A stretch of DNA of 64,000 bases from positions 13,492-77,491 of the forward strand of contig CAYJIM010000006.1 of the NCBI GenBank assembly GCA_964370215.1. The letters run 5' to 3'. The DNA comes from Massiliimalia sp964370215. Its GTDB lineage: Bacteria > Bacillota > Clostridia > Oscillospirales > Ruminococcaceae. This document shows positions 8,283-17,253 of the stretch, one piece after another (position 1 is the stretch's first letter; each line of letters starts with the position of its first letter). The notes beneath the pieces are model-generated. The model was not told the DNA's origin. It saw only the letters and a program-made list of their open reading frames with translations, and searched no databases. A program made the translations under genes and the position numbers.

Positions 8283-8419
8283 GATGAAATTGCCCTCAAA
8301 CAGTCATCAACTCCCATTTGAACGAGTTTTCATCAAAATATTTGTGCGTTTTGACCAATTAACACGTATATTCTTCATGGAGTGTTGTTGGCGGACAGGC
8401 ATGAAACTCAGCCTGCCAA

Positions 8420-8501
8420 CAGGGAGATTTTTTATCGTAAAATCTCCCTCTTTCCAAACAATTCACTGGAATGTTTGGAAATTCACCCTCTTAATACTCC
8501 C
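8420..8501 (-). repeat. Gamma block, copy B
   Basis: The reverse complement closely matches 47297-47375. Shared elements are GAGTATTAAGAGGGTGAATTT, an imperfect CAAACA...TGTTTG hairpin and the hairpin AGGGAGATTTT...AAAATCTCCCT. In both loci it adjoins an alpha module in the same relative order. Confidence 0.8.
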
Positions 8502-8513
8502 TTTGCAGCATTC

Positions 8514-8579
8514 AAGACCTTGAGGCTTTGCCTCAAACTCCACCACTTTTGAAAAAGTGGACAAAACTTTTATGAACCG
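8514..8579 (-). repeat. Alpha module, copy B
   Basis: On the reverse strand H1 is CCACTTTT-TC-AAAAGTGG. H2 is TTGAGGC-AAA-GCCTCAA, whereas other copies have GTGGGAC/GTCCCAC: three base pairs differ and all remain paired. The flanking GGTTCRTAAAA and GGTCTT are conserved. Confidence 0.75.
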
Positions 8580-8701
8580 CTCGATTTTTCATTGGGCTAT
8601 GGATGGCGGTGTACATAAAATGCACACCCTACGACAAAAGGGAAGGTTTTGTAGGGCACGCATTGTATGCGTGCCAAATGCTCGTCGGTGCTACCAACCG
8701 C

Positions 8702-8737
8702 AAAAAAGAGCCCTGTCCGTTTTGGACAGGGCTCTTT
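8702..8737 (-). terminator. Terminator of the zinc-ribbon gene
   Basis: AAAGAGCCCTGTCC pairs perfectly with GGACAGGGCTCTTT across a short loop. On the reverse strand a run of T follows, 30 bases beyond the stop codon at 8771. Confidence 0.9.
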
Positions 8738-8770
8738 GAAATAAAACAATAAGTACTTGTTGTGTGACAA

Positions 8771-9046
8771 CTATTCTTGTTTCATTTTCGCAAAGCATTC
8801 GCTACAGTAAACCGGACGGTCCTCTCTTGGTTGGAAAGGCACTTTTGCCTCACTACCACAGGACGCACAGGTTGCTGTGAACAGTTCTCTTTGCGCTTTG
8901 TTCGCGTTTTTACGCGCTTGACGGCAATCTCTACACCGTTGAGGTTCATTTTCGAATCCTCTTTCTGCATAGAATTCTTGCTCACCGGATGTAAACACGA
9001 ACTCGTTTCCGCATTCCTTGCAGACTAAACTTTTGTCCTCGTACAT
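8771..9046 (-). CDS. Two-zinc-ribbon small protein
   Basis: A 91-residue protein with four CxxC knuckles: Cys9/Cys12 (CKEC), CRDC, CASC and YCSEC near the C-terminus. It fits the probable zinc-ribbon (zf-trcl) family followed by a CxxC-x17-CxxC ribbon, widespread in Clostridia and of unknown function. The middle is strongly basic (RQARKNANKAQRE), so nucleic-acid or ribosome binding is possible but unproven. GAGGT lies upstream of the ATG. It is transcribed away from locus A-type repeats and followed by its own terminator. Confidence 0.85.
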   Translation of the reverse strand: MYEDKSLVCKECGNEFVFTSGEQEFYAERGFENEPQRCRDCRQARKNANKAQRELFTATCASCGSEAKVPFQPREDRPVYCSECFAKMKQE

Positions 9047-9174
9047 ACTCTTTACCTCGCTTGAAAAGATTTTCGCCCGCCAACGGATTCACACCGTACC
9101 TTTGTTATGACAACGCTCTAATTGTTAAGCTATTGGGGCATGTTTATGAAAAGCAGTTACGCTTATCATCTCGC

Positions 9175-9747
9175 TCATTGACAATCCCGCAGCTTCGTTC
9201 GTACGCGCTGTAAAGCATTGTCTACCGATTTTTCGCTGGTGTGTCTGATTGCGGCGATCTCATGATAGGTTTTCCCCTCTAGGAAAGAAAAGAGCACTTC
9301 TCGTTCTAGATCAGATAGTCGCTCGGCAATTGCCTGTTCCAGTGATTTGAATTTCTCGCGATCAATGATAATGTTTTCAGGATTTGCGCTTAGATCTTGT
9401 GCGCTTTGCAATTCGTCTCCCAATGCTGCCCATTGCAATAACTGAATCTTTTTAGCTGAAATATGTGTCAGAAAATTTTTGATGGTATTATCGGTACATA
9501 AATTCACATATGTTGCAAAGGAAGCCCCTTTGTCTTCCCTGTATCGACTGACCGCATGCAGAAAGGTAATAAGCACCTCTTGCTTGACATCCTCCGCTTC
9601 CTTTAACAGTCGCGGATAACGTCCAATTTTCTTATCTGCCAGAGTGAGATATCTAGAAACGAGTTCAACAATCGCCCCATTTTGTCCTTGGCGATATTGT
9701 TGTATTAGCGCTTCGTCCGAAAGCGTGTGAATCGAACTCTCTTCCAT
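9175..9747 (-). CDS. RNA polymerase sigma factor, sigma-70 family (SigH/ECF-like)
   Basis: A 190-residue sigma factor with only regions 2 and 4. Region 2 covers about residues 30-90 (EAEDVKQEVLITFLHAVSRY, then GASFATYVNLCTDNTIKNFL). Region 4 covers about 135-188, with the helix-turn-helix GKTYHEIAAIRHTSEKSVDNA. This size and the KSVDNALQRVR motif resemble SigH-type sporulation/stationary sigma factors more than typical ECF factors. No anti-sigma gene adjoins it. The start at 9747 is fixed by AGGGAGAAT upstream. Its regulon cannot be read from this window. Confidence 0.88.
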   Translation of the reverse strand: MEESSIHTLSDEALIQQYRQGQNGAIVELVSRYLTLADKKIGRYPRLLKEAEDVKQEVLITFLHAVSRYREDKGASFATYVNLCTDNTIKNFLTHISAKKIQLLQWAALGDELQSAQDLSANPENIIIDREKFKSLEQAIAERLSDLEREVLFSFLEGKTYHEIAAIRHTSEKSVDNALQRVRTKLRDCQ

Positions 9748-9778
9748 CTATTCTCCCTCTATCTTAATTGTTATACTA

Positions 9779-9807
9779 ATGATACTCCCATCTGCACTGA
9801 ATGTCAA
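9779..9807 (-). promoter_or_regulatory. Promoter of the sigma factor gene
   Basis: TTGACA (9807-9802) and TATCAT (9784-9779) on the reverse strand, 17-base spacer. The gene appears to use the housekeeping sigma factor rather than its own product. Confidence 0.75.
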
Positions 9808-9907
9808 GTACTATTTAAAGAATACGGTGTTTTTATCTGCTTTCTACAAAGAAAGTATGAAAAAGTTGACATGCGGTTATTTTAATGTGGTAAATCCGAC
9901 ACGAATG

Positions 9908-9916
9908 TGCTAAAAT
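9908..9916 (+). promoter_or_regulatory. Candidate extended -10 promoter of the radical SAM-uvrC pair
   Basis: TGCTAAAAT resembles an extended -10 element about 110 bases ahead of the start. A consensus TTGACA at 9865 is too far upstream to pair with it. Weak call. Confidence 0.35.
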
Positions 9917-10025
9917 ATTATTGATGAGTTTAGGTGTCATTATTTCATTTTTATCACTTTTTCTTGCGAAGTTATACCGAACTCAAGCGCAAACAGTCGT
10001 TTCCATCCACCCTCCGGAGGTTCCC

Positions 10026-11774
10026 ATGAAACATTTACTCGTTGGCATCAATGCAAAATATATCCACACAAACCTCGCCATTCGCTCCATTGCACAATAC
10101 ATCATGACCCATTCTGTCATCACCCCGACACTTTGTGAATTCACCATCAACCAACAGCCAAGTGATATTTTGGCAGCCCTTTATAAAGAGCACCCCGACA
10201 GCATCGGCTTTTCCTGTTACATTTGGAATTACGGCATGGTCTGCCGCCTACTCGCAGAACTCAAACAAGTACTTCCCCATTGTATCCTGTATCTGGGTGG
10301 GCCGGAAGTGACCTATACCCCAAAGGAAGTACTCTTAACCACGATGGCAGATTGTGTCACCGTCGGGGAGGGGGAGTTTGCCGTCCTGCAACTGCTGTCG
10401 GCATTGGAACAAGGCGCTCCGTACAGTGCGGTACCCAACCTCTGCTACCGTGAGGGTGAGACCATTTGTTGTAATGAAGAGGCGCCACTTCTCCCCATGG
10501 AGGATCTCCCATTTGTCTATGACGATACCACGTCGCTTGCACACAAAATTCTTTATTATGAGAGCAGTCGTGGTTGTCCGTTTCGCTGTCAGTACTGCCT
10601 GTCCTGCAACGACCAAGGGGTGCGTGCCCGTCCCCTCCCTCAAATTTTTGAGCATTTACAATTTTTCCTGCAACAGCAGGTACGGCAGGTCAAATTTGTC
10701 GACCGCACCTTCAATTTCAATCGTAAAGATGCCGTTCAGATCTGGGAATTTTTAAAAGCGCACGACAACGGCTATACCAATTTTCATTTTGAAATCGCGG
10801 CCGAGCTGTTGGACGAAGAGAGCATTCGCTGTCTATCCACTGCCCGAAAGGGATATTTTCAATTGGAAATCGGCGTACAGTCGACCAACCCAGAGACATT
10901 AAAAGCGATCTGTCGTTTTACCAACTTGCAAAAACTACAGTCGGTCATCGCCGCCCTACGTGCCCCACAAAACATCCATCTCCACCTCGATTTGATCGCA
11001 GGACTGCCCCATGAAGGGTATGACCGATTCGCCACCTCTTTCAATGATGTCTATCAACTCCAACCGGATCAATTGCAGTTGGGCTTTTTGAAACTGCTCA
11101 AAGGGTCTGGTCTTTATGAAAATCGGGCACAATATGGACTGGTGCACAGCGAAGCCCCCCCTTATGAAATTCTCTACACCGATGCGTTGACCTTTGGCGA
11201 GCTGTTGCGATTGAAGGGGATTGAGGAAATGGTGGAAGTCTATTACAATTCCAATCGATTCACTCGACTACTTTCCTATCTTGTCCCGATGTTTGCCTCT
11301 CCCTTTGCTTTTTTCGAAACGTTAGCGGACTTTTTTGAAGGACACAGTCATCACTTGGTTTCCCATACCGCCGTCGCCTACTATGATATCCTCTTTGATT
11401 TTGCAAAAGAATACCCCTTGAACCATGATCTGTTTTGTGCCCTTGCACGCTTTGACCTATACACCCATGAAAAGGCACGTCGTCTACCTTCCTTTTTGTC
11501 AGACCAAGTCGATGCTGACTGGAAGCGTACCCTGCACACCTTTTATCAAAACGACGACCACCGTCATACCCTCTTGCCGGAGTACGATGATTGTGACCCC
11601 AAACAGGTGCTACGCATGACCCATCTGCTGGCACTCCCCTACAACCCCTTTGACTTTTCCGACACCCCATGTTATTATCTATTCAACTACCGCAGAGTGG
11701 ATCTTTTGGGCAATGCCCACTATCTGCCATTGTCCCCCTCACGACTGGAAGGAGTGCCTCATGCAACAACCTGA
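10026..11774 (+). CDS. B12-binding domain radical SAM protein (DUF4080 C-terminus)
   Basis: A 582-residue protein with an N-terminal cobalamin-binding Rossmann fold (LLVGINAKYIHTNLAI, then YLGGPEVTY). A radical SAM core follows with the CxxxCxxC cluster ligands Cys184, Cys188 and Cys191 (RGCPFRCQYC), and a long DUF4080-like C-terminal domain. Such proteins bind a [4Fe-4S] cluster and SAM; the substrate of this subfamily is not known. The frame is open from 9921, but CCGGAGG right before the ATG at 10026 and the conserved MKHLLVGIN start fix the N-terminus. Its last 14 bases overlap uvrC, indicating coupled expression. Confidence 0.9.
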   Translation: MKHLLVGINAKYIHTNLAIRSIAQYIMTHSVITPTLCEFTINQQPSDILAALYKEHPDSIGFSCYIWNYGMVCRLLAELKQVLPHCILYLGGPEVTYTPKEVLLTTMADCVTVGEGEFAVLQLLSALEQGAPYSAVPNLCYREGETICCNEEAPLLPMEDLPFVYDDTTSLAHKILYYESSRGCPFRCQYCLSCNDQGVRARPLPQIFEHLQFFLQQQVRQVKFVDRTFNFNRKDAVQIWEFLKAHDNGYTNFHFEIAAELLDEESIRCLSTARKGYFQLEIGVQSTNPETLKAICRFTNLQKLQSVIAALRAPQNIHLHLDLIAGLPHEGYDRFATSFNDVYQLQPDQLQLGFLKLLKGSGLYENRAQYGLVHSEAPPYEILYTDALTFGELLRLKGIEEMVEVYYNSNRFTRLLSYLVPMFASPFAFFETLADFFEGHSHHLVSHTAVAYYDILFDFAKEYPLNHDLFCALARFDLYTHEKARRLPSFLSDQVDADWKRTLHTFYQNDDHRHTLLPEYDDCDPKQVLRMTHLLALPYNPFDFSDTPCYYLFNYRRVDLLGNAHYLPLSPSRLEGVPHATT

Positions 11775-13599
11775 TCGTCTACAACGGCTGCGTGACAAGG
11801 CCAATCGGCTGGTCGAACAACCCGGTGTTTATTTTATGAAAGACAGCGGCGGTGACATCATCTATATCGGCAAGGCAAAGCGGTTGAAACACCGTGTCGT
11901 CAGCTACTTTCGCCAAAACAAAGGGCACACCGACAAGGTGCGTCGGATGGTGGACGCCGTGCAGGATTTTGACTTTATCGTCACCTCCAGTGAGTTTGAG
12001 GCACTGGTGTTGGAATGCAGTCTCATCAAGCAGTACAGTCCCAAATACAACATCCTATTAAAGGATGACAAAGGATACAGCTACATCAAAATTACCGACG
12101 AGCCCTTTCCCCGCATTCAATCGGCACTACAAAAAAATGAGGACGGTGCCACTTATCTGGGCCCTTACACCAGTTCCTTTGCCGTCAAGCAGACGGTACA
12201 GGAGGTCAATCAGGTGTTTTTGCTCCCCACCTGTCGCAAAAAATTCCCGGAAGATTTTCGCAAAACCCGTCCCTGCCTCAACTACCACATCCACAATTGC
12301 AGTGGCATCTGCCGTGGGCGGTTGAGCCAAGCACAGTACCACAGCATCATTGCCGATGCCATCGACTATCTCAAAAATGAAAGCGACAGTCGCACCGCTC
12401 GTCTGACCGAGCAGATGGAACAGGCGGCAGAGGCACTCGACTTTGAGCGTGCAGCAAAATTTCGCGATCGTATCAAAGCGATCACTCGCTTGCAGGACAC
12501 CCAAAAGGTGTTGCGTGACGATGGCAAGGATCACGACTATATCGGGGTGCAGATCATCGGGGAGGAAACCGCTGTTACCGTCCTGCAATTCCGCTCCGGC
12601 AAATTGTATGGAAAATCCGACTACCACTTCAACGGCTACACCCATGCCACTGAACTGCTCGAGGACTTTTTGATCCAGTACTACCACGCAGGCGTGACAC
12701 TCCCCTCTTTGATCTCGCTGGATACCCCGTTGGAGGATCTTGCATTGTACGAGCAATACCTCAACTCCATCACCGATCATCGGGTCTATCTCAATGTACC
12801 GCAAAAGGGAGAGCAAAAGCGTTTGGTGGAAATGGCGCAAAACAACGCCTTGGAGACCCTCTCCAACCGCATCAAGCAACAGTCCAAGCATCTTGTGGCG
12901 TTGCAGGCATTGACCGAGCTGTTGGCACTGTCCACCATGCCAAATTATATCGAGAGTTATGATATTTCAAATATTGGCAGTGACTATATGGTGGGTGGTA
13001 TGGTAGTCTTTCGGCAGGCAAAACCCTACAAAGCGGCTTACAAAAAGTTCACCATCAAGGATCAAGTCATGCAGGATGACTATGCGGCGATGCAGCAGGT
13101 CATTCGCCGCCGCTTCACCCGTTACCTCGACCCCGAAGAAAAGGATGAAGGGTTCAAAACCCTACCCGATTTGATTTTACTGGATGGCGGACAGGGGCAT
13201 GTCAATGCCGTGGCACCGGTGTTGCAGGAACTGGGCATCAAAGTGCCGTTGTTTGGCATGGTCAAGGACTCCAAACACCGCACCCGTGCCATCACCTCTA
13301 GCGGAGGTGAAATTCAAATTTCCACCGTCAAGGCAGCCTTCACCCTTGTCACCCAAATTCAGGATGAGGTGCATCGTTTTGCCATCTCCTTCCAACGAAA
13401 AACCCACAAAAAGGTGACTTTTTCGATGCAATTGACCACCATTCCCGGTATTGGTCCGAAAAAGGCGGCAACCTTGTTGTCACACTGTCGCACCAAACAA
13501 GCGATGAAAGCCATGGCGGTGGAAGAACTCCAACAACTGCTCAAAATCAACACAGAAACTGCCACGCAATTGCACGCATTGCTACAGCAAACTTCTTAA
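11761..13599 (+). CDS. uvrC: Excinuclease ABC subunit C
   Basis: The dual-incision nuclease of nucleotide excision repair; it joins UvrB at damaged DNA and cuts on both sides. The 612 residues match the family length. Domains in order are GIY-YIG nuclease (about 14-95, GVYFMKDSGGDIIYIGKA), a Cys-containing region with SGICRGRL, the UVR motif (about 200-235, EQAAEALDFERAAKFRDRI), the RNase H-like nuclease (about 395-520, ESYDISNIGSD and LILLDGGQGHVNA) and tandem helix-hairpin-helix (IPGIGPKKAATLL). The ATG at 11761 sits behind GGAAGGAG and overlaps the end of the radical SAM gene. Confidence 0.97.
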   Translation: MQQPDRLQRLRDKANRLVEQPGVYFMKDSGGDIIYIGKAKRLKHRVVSYFRQNKGHTDKVRRMVDAVQDFDFIVTSSEFEALVLECSLIKQYSPKYNILLKDDKGYSYIKITDEPFPRIQSALQKNEDGATYLGPYTSSFAVKQTVQEVNQVFLLPTCRKKFPEDFRKTRPCLNYHIHNCSGICRGRLSQAQYHSIIADAIDYLKNESDSRTARLTEQMEQAAEALDFERAAKFRDRIKAITRLQDTQKVLRDDGKDHDYIGVQIIGEETAVTVLQFRSGKLYGKSDYHFNGYTHATELLEDFLIQYYHAGVTLPSLISLDTPLEDLALYEQYLNSITDHRVYLNVPQKGEQKRLVEMAQNNALETLSNRIKQQSKHLVALQALTELLALSTMPNYIESYDISNIGSDYMVGGMVVFRQAKPYKAAYKKFTIKDQVMQDDYAAMQQVIRRRFTRYLDPEEKDEGFKTLPDLILLDGGQGHVNAVAPVLQELGIKVPLFGMVKDSKHRTRAITSSGGEIQISTVKAAFTLVTQIQDEVHRFAISFQRKTHKKVTFSMQLTTIPGIGPKKAATLLSHCRTKQAMKAMAVEELQQLLKINTETATQLHALLQQTS

Positions 13600-13614
13600 A
13601 CTATAATACCATGC

Positions 13615-13655
13615 GAACAGGGATTTCCGATCATTCAGGATCCCTGTTCTTTTTT
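13615..13655 (+). terminator. uvrC terminator
   Basis: GAACAGGGAT pairs with ATCCCTGTTC across a 15-base loop, followed by six T, 16 bases after the uvrC stop. Confidence 0.9.
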
Positions 13656-13762
13656 CATGAAAACGTTTTCAAAATACTGATCAGAGTAACCGAAAAAGGT
13701 TGGCACCCTTTATACAATAGCGCCAACCTTTATCACTCCACCCTATTCTTTTTTTAAATCTA

Positions 13763-13791
13763 TTGAAACTTTTAGATAGATTGTATATAAT
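13763..13791 (+). promoter_or_regulatory. Promoter of the HD hydrolase-MFS unit
   Basis: TTGAAA (13763-13768) and TATAAT (13786-13791) with a 17-base spacer. Confidence 0.85.
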
Positions 13792-13859
13792 GAGTACTGG
13801 TTGATGCGACCCATCAGTCGCCCTATTTTTTGTTTTATTTAGAAGGAGTAATATCATTT

Positions 13860-14519
13860 ATGGTTACCTATCAGGCGATTACCGAAAACGCCGCCGTCAA
13901 ACAATATATTTTACACGCTGATCATATGTTAAAATCCATCGGCTACACCGAACATTCCTTTGCACATGTCACCCGTACCGCACACATTTCCGCCCAGATT
14001 TTGACGGAATTGGGATATCCTCCGCGTACCATTGAGCTTGCCAAAATTGCATCGCACCTACACGACATCGGCAATTTGGTCAACCGAGTGGATCATGCAC
14101 AGAGTGGGGCGGTGATGGCTTTTCGTATTTTGGACAATTTGGGGATGGCACCCGAAGAAATTGCCATGGTGGTTTCTGCCATTGGCAACCATGACGAACA
14201 TACTGCAGCAGCCGTGACTCCCATTGCCGCCGCTCTGATTCTTGCCGATAAGAGCGACGTGCGCCGTTCTCGGGTGCGCAATCAGAACATGGCGCAATTT
14301 GACATCCATGACCGCGTCAACTATGCGGTGGAGCAGGCATCTGTCTCTCTGAATCACGAGAAAAAGCAGGTGGTGCTAGCACTGACCATCGACACTGACA
14401 TCTCTCCGGTATTGGATTATTTTGAAATTTTTATGGCACGGATGATTTTATGTAAACACGCCGCACAATTTTTACAATTAAAATTTGTATTGATGATCAA
14501 TGGACAGAAGCTCTCTTAA
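13860..14519 (+). CDS. HD domain phosphohydrolase
   Basis: A 219-residue metal-dependent phosphohydrolase of the HD superfamily. The ligands are visible as HVTRTAHIS (first His), then SHLHDIGN with the diagnostic His-Asp pair, then GNHDEHTAAA further on and DKSDVRRSRVR near the end of the domain. This pattern resembles small nucleotide phosphohydrolases or cyclic dinucleotide-type HD proteins, but the substrate cannot be chosen from sequence. The start is the ATG at 13860, 11 bases after AGAAGGAG; the frame is open 30 bases further upstream without a ribosome binding site. Two MFS genes follow 28 bases downstream and may share its promoter. Confidence 0.85.
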   Translation: MVTYQAITENAAVKQYILHADHMLKSIGYTEHSFAHVTRTAHISAQILTELGYPPRTIELAKIASHLHDIGNLVNRVDHAQSGAVMAFRILDNLGMAPEEIAMVVSAIGNHDEHTAAAVTPIAAALILADKSDVRRSRVRNQNMAQFDIHDRVNYAVEQASVSLNHEKKQVVLALTIDTDISPVLDYFEIFMARMILCKHAAQFLQLKFVLMINGQKLS

Positions 14520-14547
14520 CCTTCGACAATTCAATTGAGGTATGATC

Positions 14548-15792
14548 ATGAGAAATGTTTCAAAAATGTTCGACACTTCCTCTTTTCGCAAATTAAATCT
14601 GTTTTTCTTCGCCTTCAACTTTGTTTATTTTTGTGGCTTTAGCACCTATTTTGGCTTTATCACCATCTATCTTGCAAACCACGGATATTCCAGTTTTGAG
14701 TGCGGCATTGTCAACACTGTCATTGCCATTTGCCTCTTACTCTTTCAACCGCTTTGTGGGTATATTACCGACACTTTTTTATCGGTTAAAAAGTTTTTGA
14801 TTCTCTGTAGTGTCGGCACCATCCTCACCATTTTCATTCTGCCTGCCATCGTCGAGCATTCCTTTATGGTGGTGATCCTATCGGTGCTTCCCATAGCACT
14901 GCTCTATCAATCGATGACCTTTCTGGCCGATTCATGGGTGGTGGGCCTGCGTGAAGATTATCCCTACATCGACTACGGCAAAAGCCGGACCGGCGGATCG
15001 ACCGGTGGGGCGGTCACCAACGTCGCCGCAGGATTTTTGATTGCACAGTTTGGCTACATTGCCCTGTTTGTTGTAACAGCCCTTGCGGCCGTCGCATTGA
15101 TCTTCATCATCAGTCAAATCCCCGACATCCCCTGCAAAAACAAAGCGGGTCAACATCAAAAAGAAAACGAAAGTGTCGAGCGACTGAGTTTTGTGGCAGT
15201 GTTTCGTGAACTGTTAAAAATTCATCCTTACGTCATCTTTGTGGTCGCTACCACTGTCTGTGGGTTTGGTTGGCGCGCCGTTTACGCAAACCTCACCTTT
15301 AAGGTGTTGGATTTGGGCGGGGGTGATGTGGAACTAGGCATTGCCAACGCCATTTGTGCCATTGCAGAAATCCCGGTACTGCTACTGGTCACCTTTGCCT
15401 GCCGCAAAATGCGTTTGCATTACCTGTTGCTCTTCAGCATGGTCTTTGCAGTACTCCGTGGGTTGACCTTTTGGGCTGCCGATGGCATGACGATGCTCTA
15501 TCTTTCCCAGATATGTCAATCCTGTTCTTATGGCTTGATGGTCTCCATCTCACTGGAATTGATCAACAAGCTGGTTCCTGCCACCTATCGGGCGACCGCT
15601 ATCACCATCATGATCAGTGCAACTGGGGGACTTGGTGCCCTTGCCGGCAACTTCTTTGGCGGTTTCCTTGTCAACTTGGTTGGGGTCAATCAAATGGCGG
15701 CTTATATGCTCATCCCCACCGCCGTGCCGGCACTCCTCTATGGATGTTATATCTTGCATCAACGGTATAAGTGCCCTGAAACATTACTATAA
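14548..15792 (+). CDS. MFS transporter, first of a tandem pair
   Basis: A 12-helix major facilitator protein of 414 residues, probably of the MFS_1-like/nucleoside- or oligosaccharide-proton symporter branch. It opens with a conserved FNFVYFCGFSTYFGF segment and has the cytoplasmic loop QPLCGYITDTFL between helices 2 and 3. DYGKSRTGGSTGG lies in the loop before helix 5. Two ATGs (14542, 14548) are possible; TTGAGG sits only one base from the first and seven from the second, and the paralogue aligns with the second. The substrate is unknown. It lies 18 bases ahead of its paralogue. Confidence 0.88.
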   Translation: MRNVSKMFDTSSFRKLNLFFFAFNFVYFCGFSTYFGFITIYLANHGYSSFECGIVNTVIAICLLLFQPLCGYITDTFLSVKKFLILCSVGTILTIFILPAIVEHSFMVVILSVLPIALLYQSMTFLADSWVVGLREDYPYIDYGKSRTGGSTGGAVTNVAAGFLIAQFGYIALFVVTALAAVALIFIISQIPDIPCKNKAGQHQKENESVERLSFVAVFRELLKIHPYVIFVVATTVCGFGWRAVYANLTFKVLDLGGGDVELGIANAICAIAEIPVLLLVTFACRKMRLHYLLLFSMVFAVLRGLTFWAADGMTMLYLSQICQSCSYGLMVSISLELINKLVPATYRATAITIMISATGGLGALAGNFFGGFLVNLVGVNQMAAYMLIPTAVPALLYGCYILHQRYKCPETLL

Positions 15793-15810
15793 TCAGAAAG
15801 AGGTCATACC

Positions 15811-17052
15811 ATGCGCAGGTTGTTCAATCTGTCCGACACTTCCTATTTTCAAAAATTGAATGTGTTGTTTTTTTCCTTAAACTTTGTCTACTTTTGTGGC
15901 ATGTGTGTCTACTTTGGTTTTTTGGTCATCTATCTGACCACCCAAGGATTTTCCAGTTTTGAGTGTGGCATTGTCAACACCGTTTGTGCTTTTTGCCTAC
16001 TTTTGTTTCAACCATTGGCAGGGTACATCACCGACTCCTTTTTGTCCATCAAAAAGTATTTGATGATTGCCATCACTTTATCCATCGGCGCAACCTTTCT
16101 TCTTCCCTTTATGTCTCACCTGCCCCTGCCACTTGTGTTGCTCGCAGTGGTGCCGATGTCCTTACTGTTTCAACCAACTCCCTCCCTTGCCGACACTTGG
16201 GCGGTCACCCTACGTGAACAATACCCTTATCTCGATTATGGGAAAAACCGTGGCGGTGGTTCCATCGGGTACAGCGTCATGTCTCTCGCCGCCGGTACAC
16301 TCATCGGGCAGTTTGGCTATCATGTTCTGTTCATCTTAAGTGCTGTATTTTCGGTACTTCTGTTGGTCATTCTCCTGCAAATCCCCGATGTTCCTTGTAA
16401 GAACAAACGTGTAGAGGCCTCACACCTTCCTGCAACCGAACGGATGAGTTTCTTTGCCGTTGTCAAGGAACTGTCCAAAATGCCCACCTATGTCATCTTT
16501 CTCGTCGCCTCTACCTTGAGCGGTCTTGGCTGGCGTGCACTGCACGTCAACGTCACCTTTAAGGTGTTGGATTTGGGCGGTGGTGACAATGAATTGGGCA
16601 TCGCCTTTGCCATCTGTGCCATTGCCGAAGTACCGGTACTGCTGTTCGCAACGGTCGCTTGCCGACGCTTCAAATTAAATTATCTGTTGCTCGCTAGCTT
16701 GATTTTGGAGGTCGTTCGTGGACTGACCTACTTCCTTGCCGACAACATGATGATGTTTTACCTGTCACAAGCACTACAGGCATTTGCGTTTGGCTTGTTT
16801 TTGGCAGTTTCCTTGGAGATCATCAACAAACTGGTACCGACCATCTATCGGGCAACTGCCGTCACCTGCATGATCAGTGCGACAAGTGGCCTCGGTGGCA
16901 TCACCGGCAACTTCCTCGGCGGTTATTGGGTCGAGGAATATGGGGTCAACCATATGGCATTTTTGATGACCATTGCACTGGTGGCTGCCGCTGTGATCTA
17001 TCTTGTCTTTGTGCTTTATCAGCAAAAGCGACACCCTGATCGCATGATTTAA
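15811..17052 (+). CDS. MFS transporter, second of a tandem pair
   Basis: A 413-residue paralogue of the preceding gene. Long stretches match: SSFECGIVNTV, LLFQPLAGYITDSFLS, DYGKNRGGGSIGYSV, TFKVLDLGGGD, ELGIAFAICAIAEVPVLL and LEIINKLVPTIYRATAVT. The charged loop residues are retained while the first helices and the loop around residue 200 diverge, so both copies are probably functional transporters with related cargo. AAAGAGG precedes the ATG by seven bases. A hairpin at 17088-17115 follows the stop codon and probably ends the HD-MFS-MFS unit. Confidence 0.88.
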   Translation: MRRLFNLSDTSYFQKLNVLFFSLNFVYFCGMCVYFGFLVIYLTTQGFSSFECGIVNTVCAFCLLLFQPLAGYITDSFLSIKKYLMIAITLSIGATFLLPFMSHLPLPLVLLAVVPMSLLFQPTPSLADTWAVTLREQYPYLDYGKNRGGGSIGYSVMSLAAGTLIGQFGYHVLFILSAVFSVLLLVILLQIPDVPCKNKRVEASHLPATERMSFFAVVKELSKMPTYVIFLVASTLSGLGWRALHVNVTFKVLDLGGGDNELGIAFAICAIAEVPVLLFATVACRRFKLNYLLLASLILEVVRGLTYFLADNMMMFYLSQALQAFAFGLFLAVSLEIINKLVPTIYRATAVTCMISATSGLGGITGNFLGGYWVEEYGVNHMAFLMTIALVAAAVIYLVFVLYQQKRHPDRMI

Positions 17053-17087
17053 CATCACAATCAAAAACCAGTAACACAGAAAAGAAC

Positions 17088-17115
17088 AACCGGTGAGCAA
17101 CGTGGCTCACCGGTT
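17088..17115 (+). terminator. Hairpin after the MFS pair
   Basis: AACCGGTGAGC pairs with GCTCACCGGTT across AACGTG. The downstream tract is T-rich only in parts (TGTCGTTTG), so termination is likely but not ideal. Confidence 0.65.
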
Positions 17116-17184
17116 TGTCGTTTGTAGTTTTTTTCGACACCTACCAGAGCGTCCAAAGATTTGCAAGGTGCAGTGACACCGAAA

Positions 17185-17218
17185 GCAAAAATGGCAAGCC
17201 TTGGCTCACCATTTTTGC
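17185..17218 (-). terminator. Hairpin downstream of the giant surface-protein gene
   Basis: GCAAAAATGG pairs with CCATTTTTGC, with a weaker AAGCC/GGCT inner stem, about 35 bases beyond the corrected stop at 17254 on the reverse strand. Confidence 0.6.
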
Positions 17219-17253
17219 GGTTGCGGTTTTTTCGACGGTCTGCGTGCATGGTG

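Larger units (their letters stand above)
8370..8760. repeat. Intergenic hairpin mosaic, locus B
   Basis: No gene is seen between the glp promoter and the zinc-ribbon gene. The region holds a GTTGGC...GCCTGCCAAC hairpin, a block matching locus C in reverse (8420-8501), an inverted alpha module (8514-8579), two small hairpins (GGTGTACATAAAATGCACACC-like and GGCACGC...GCGTGCC) and a terminator. Confidence 0.75.
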
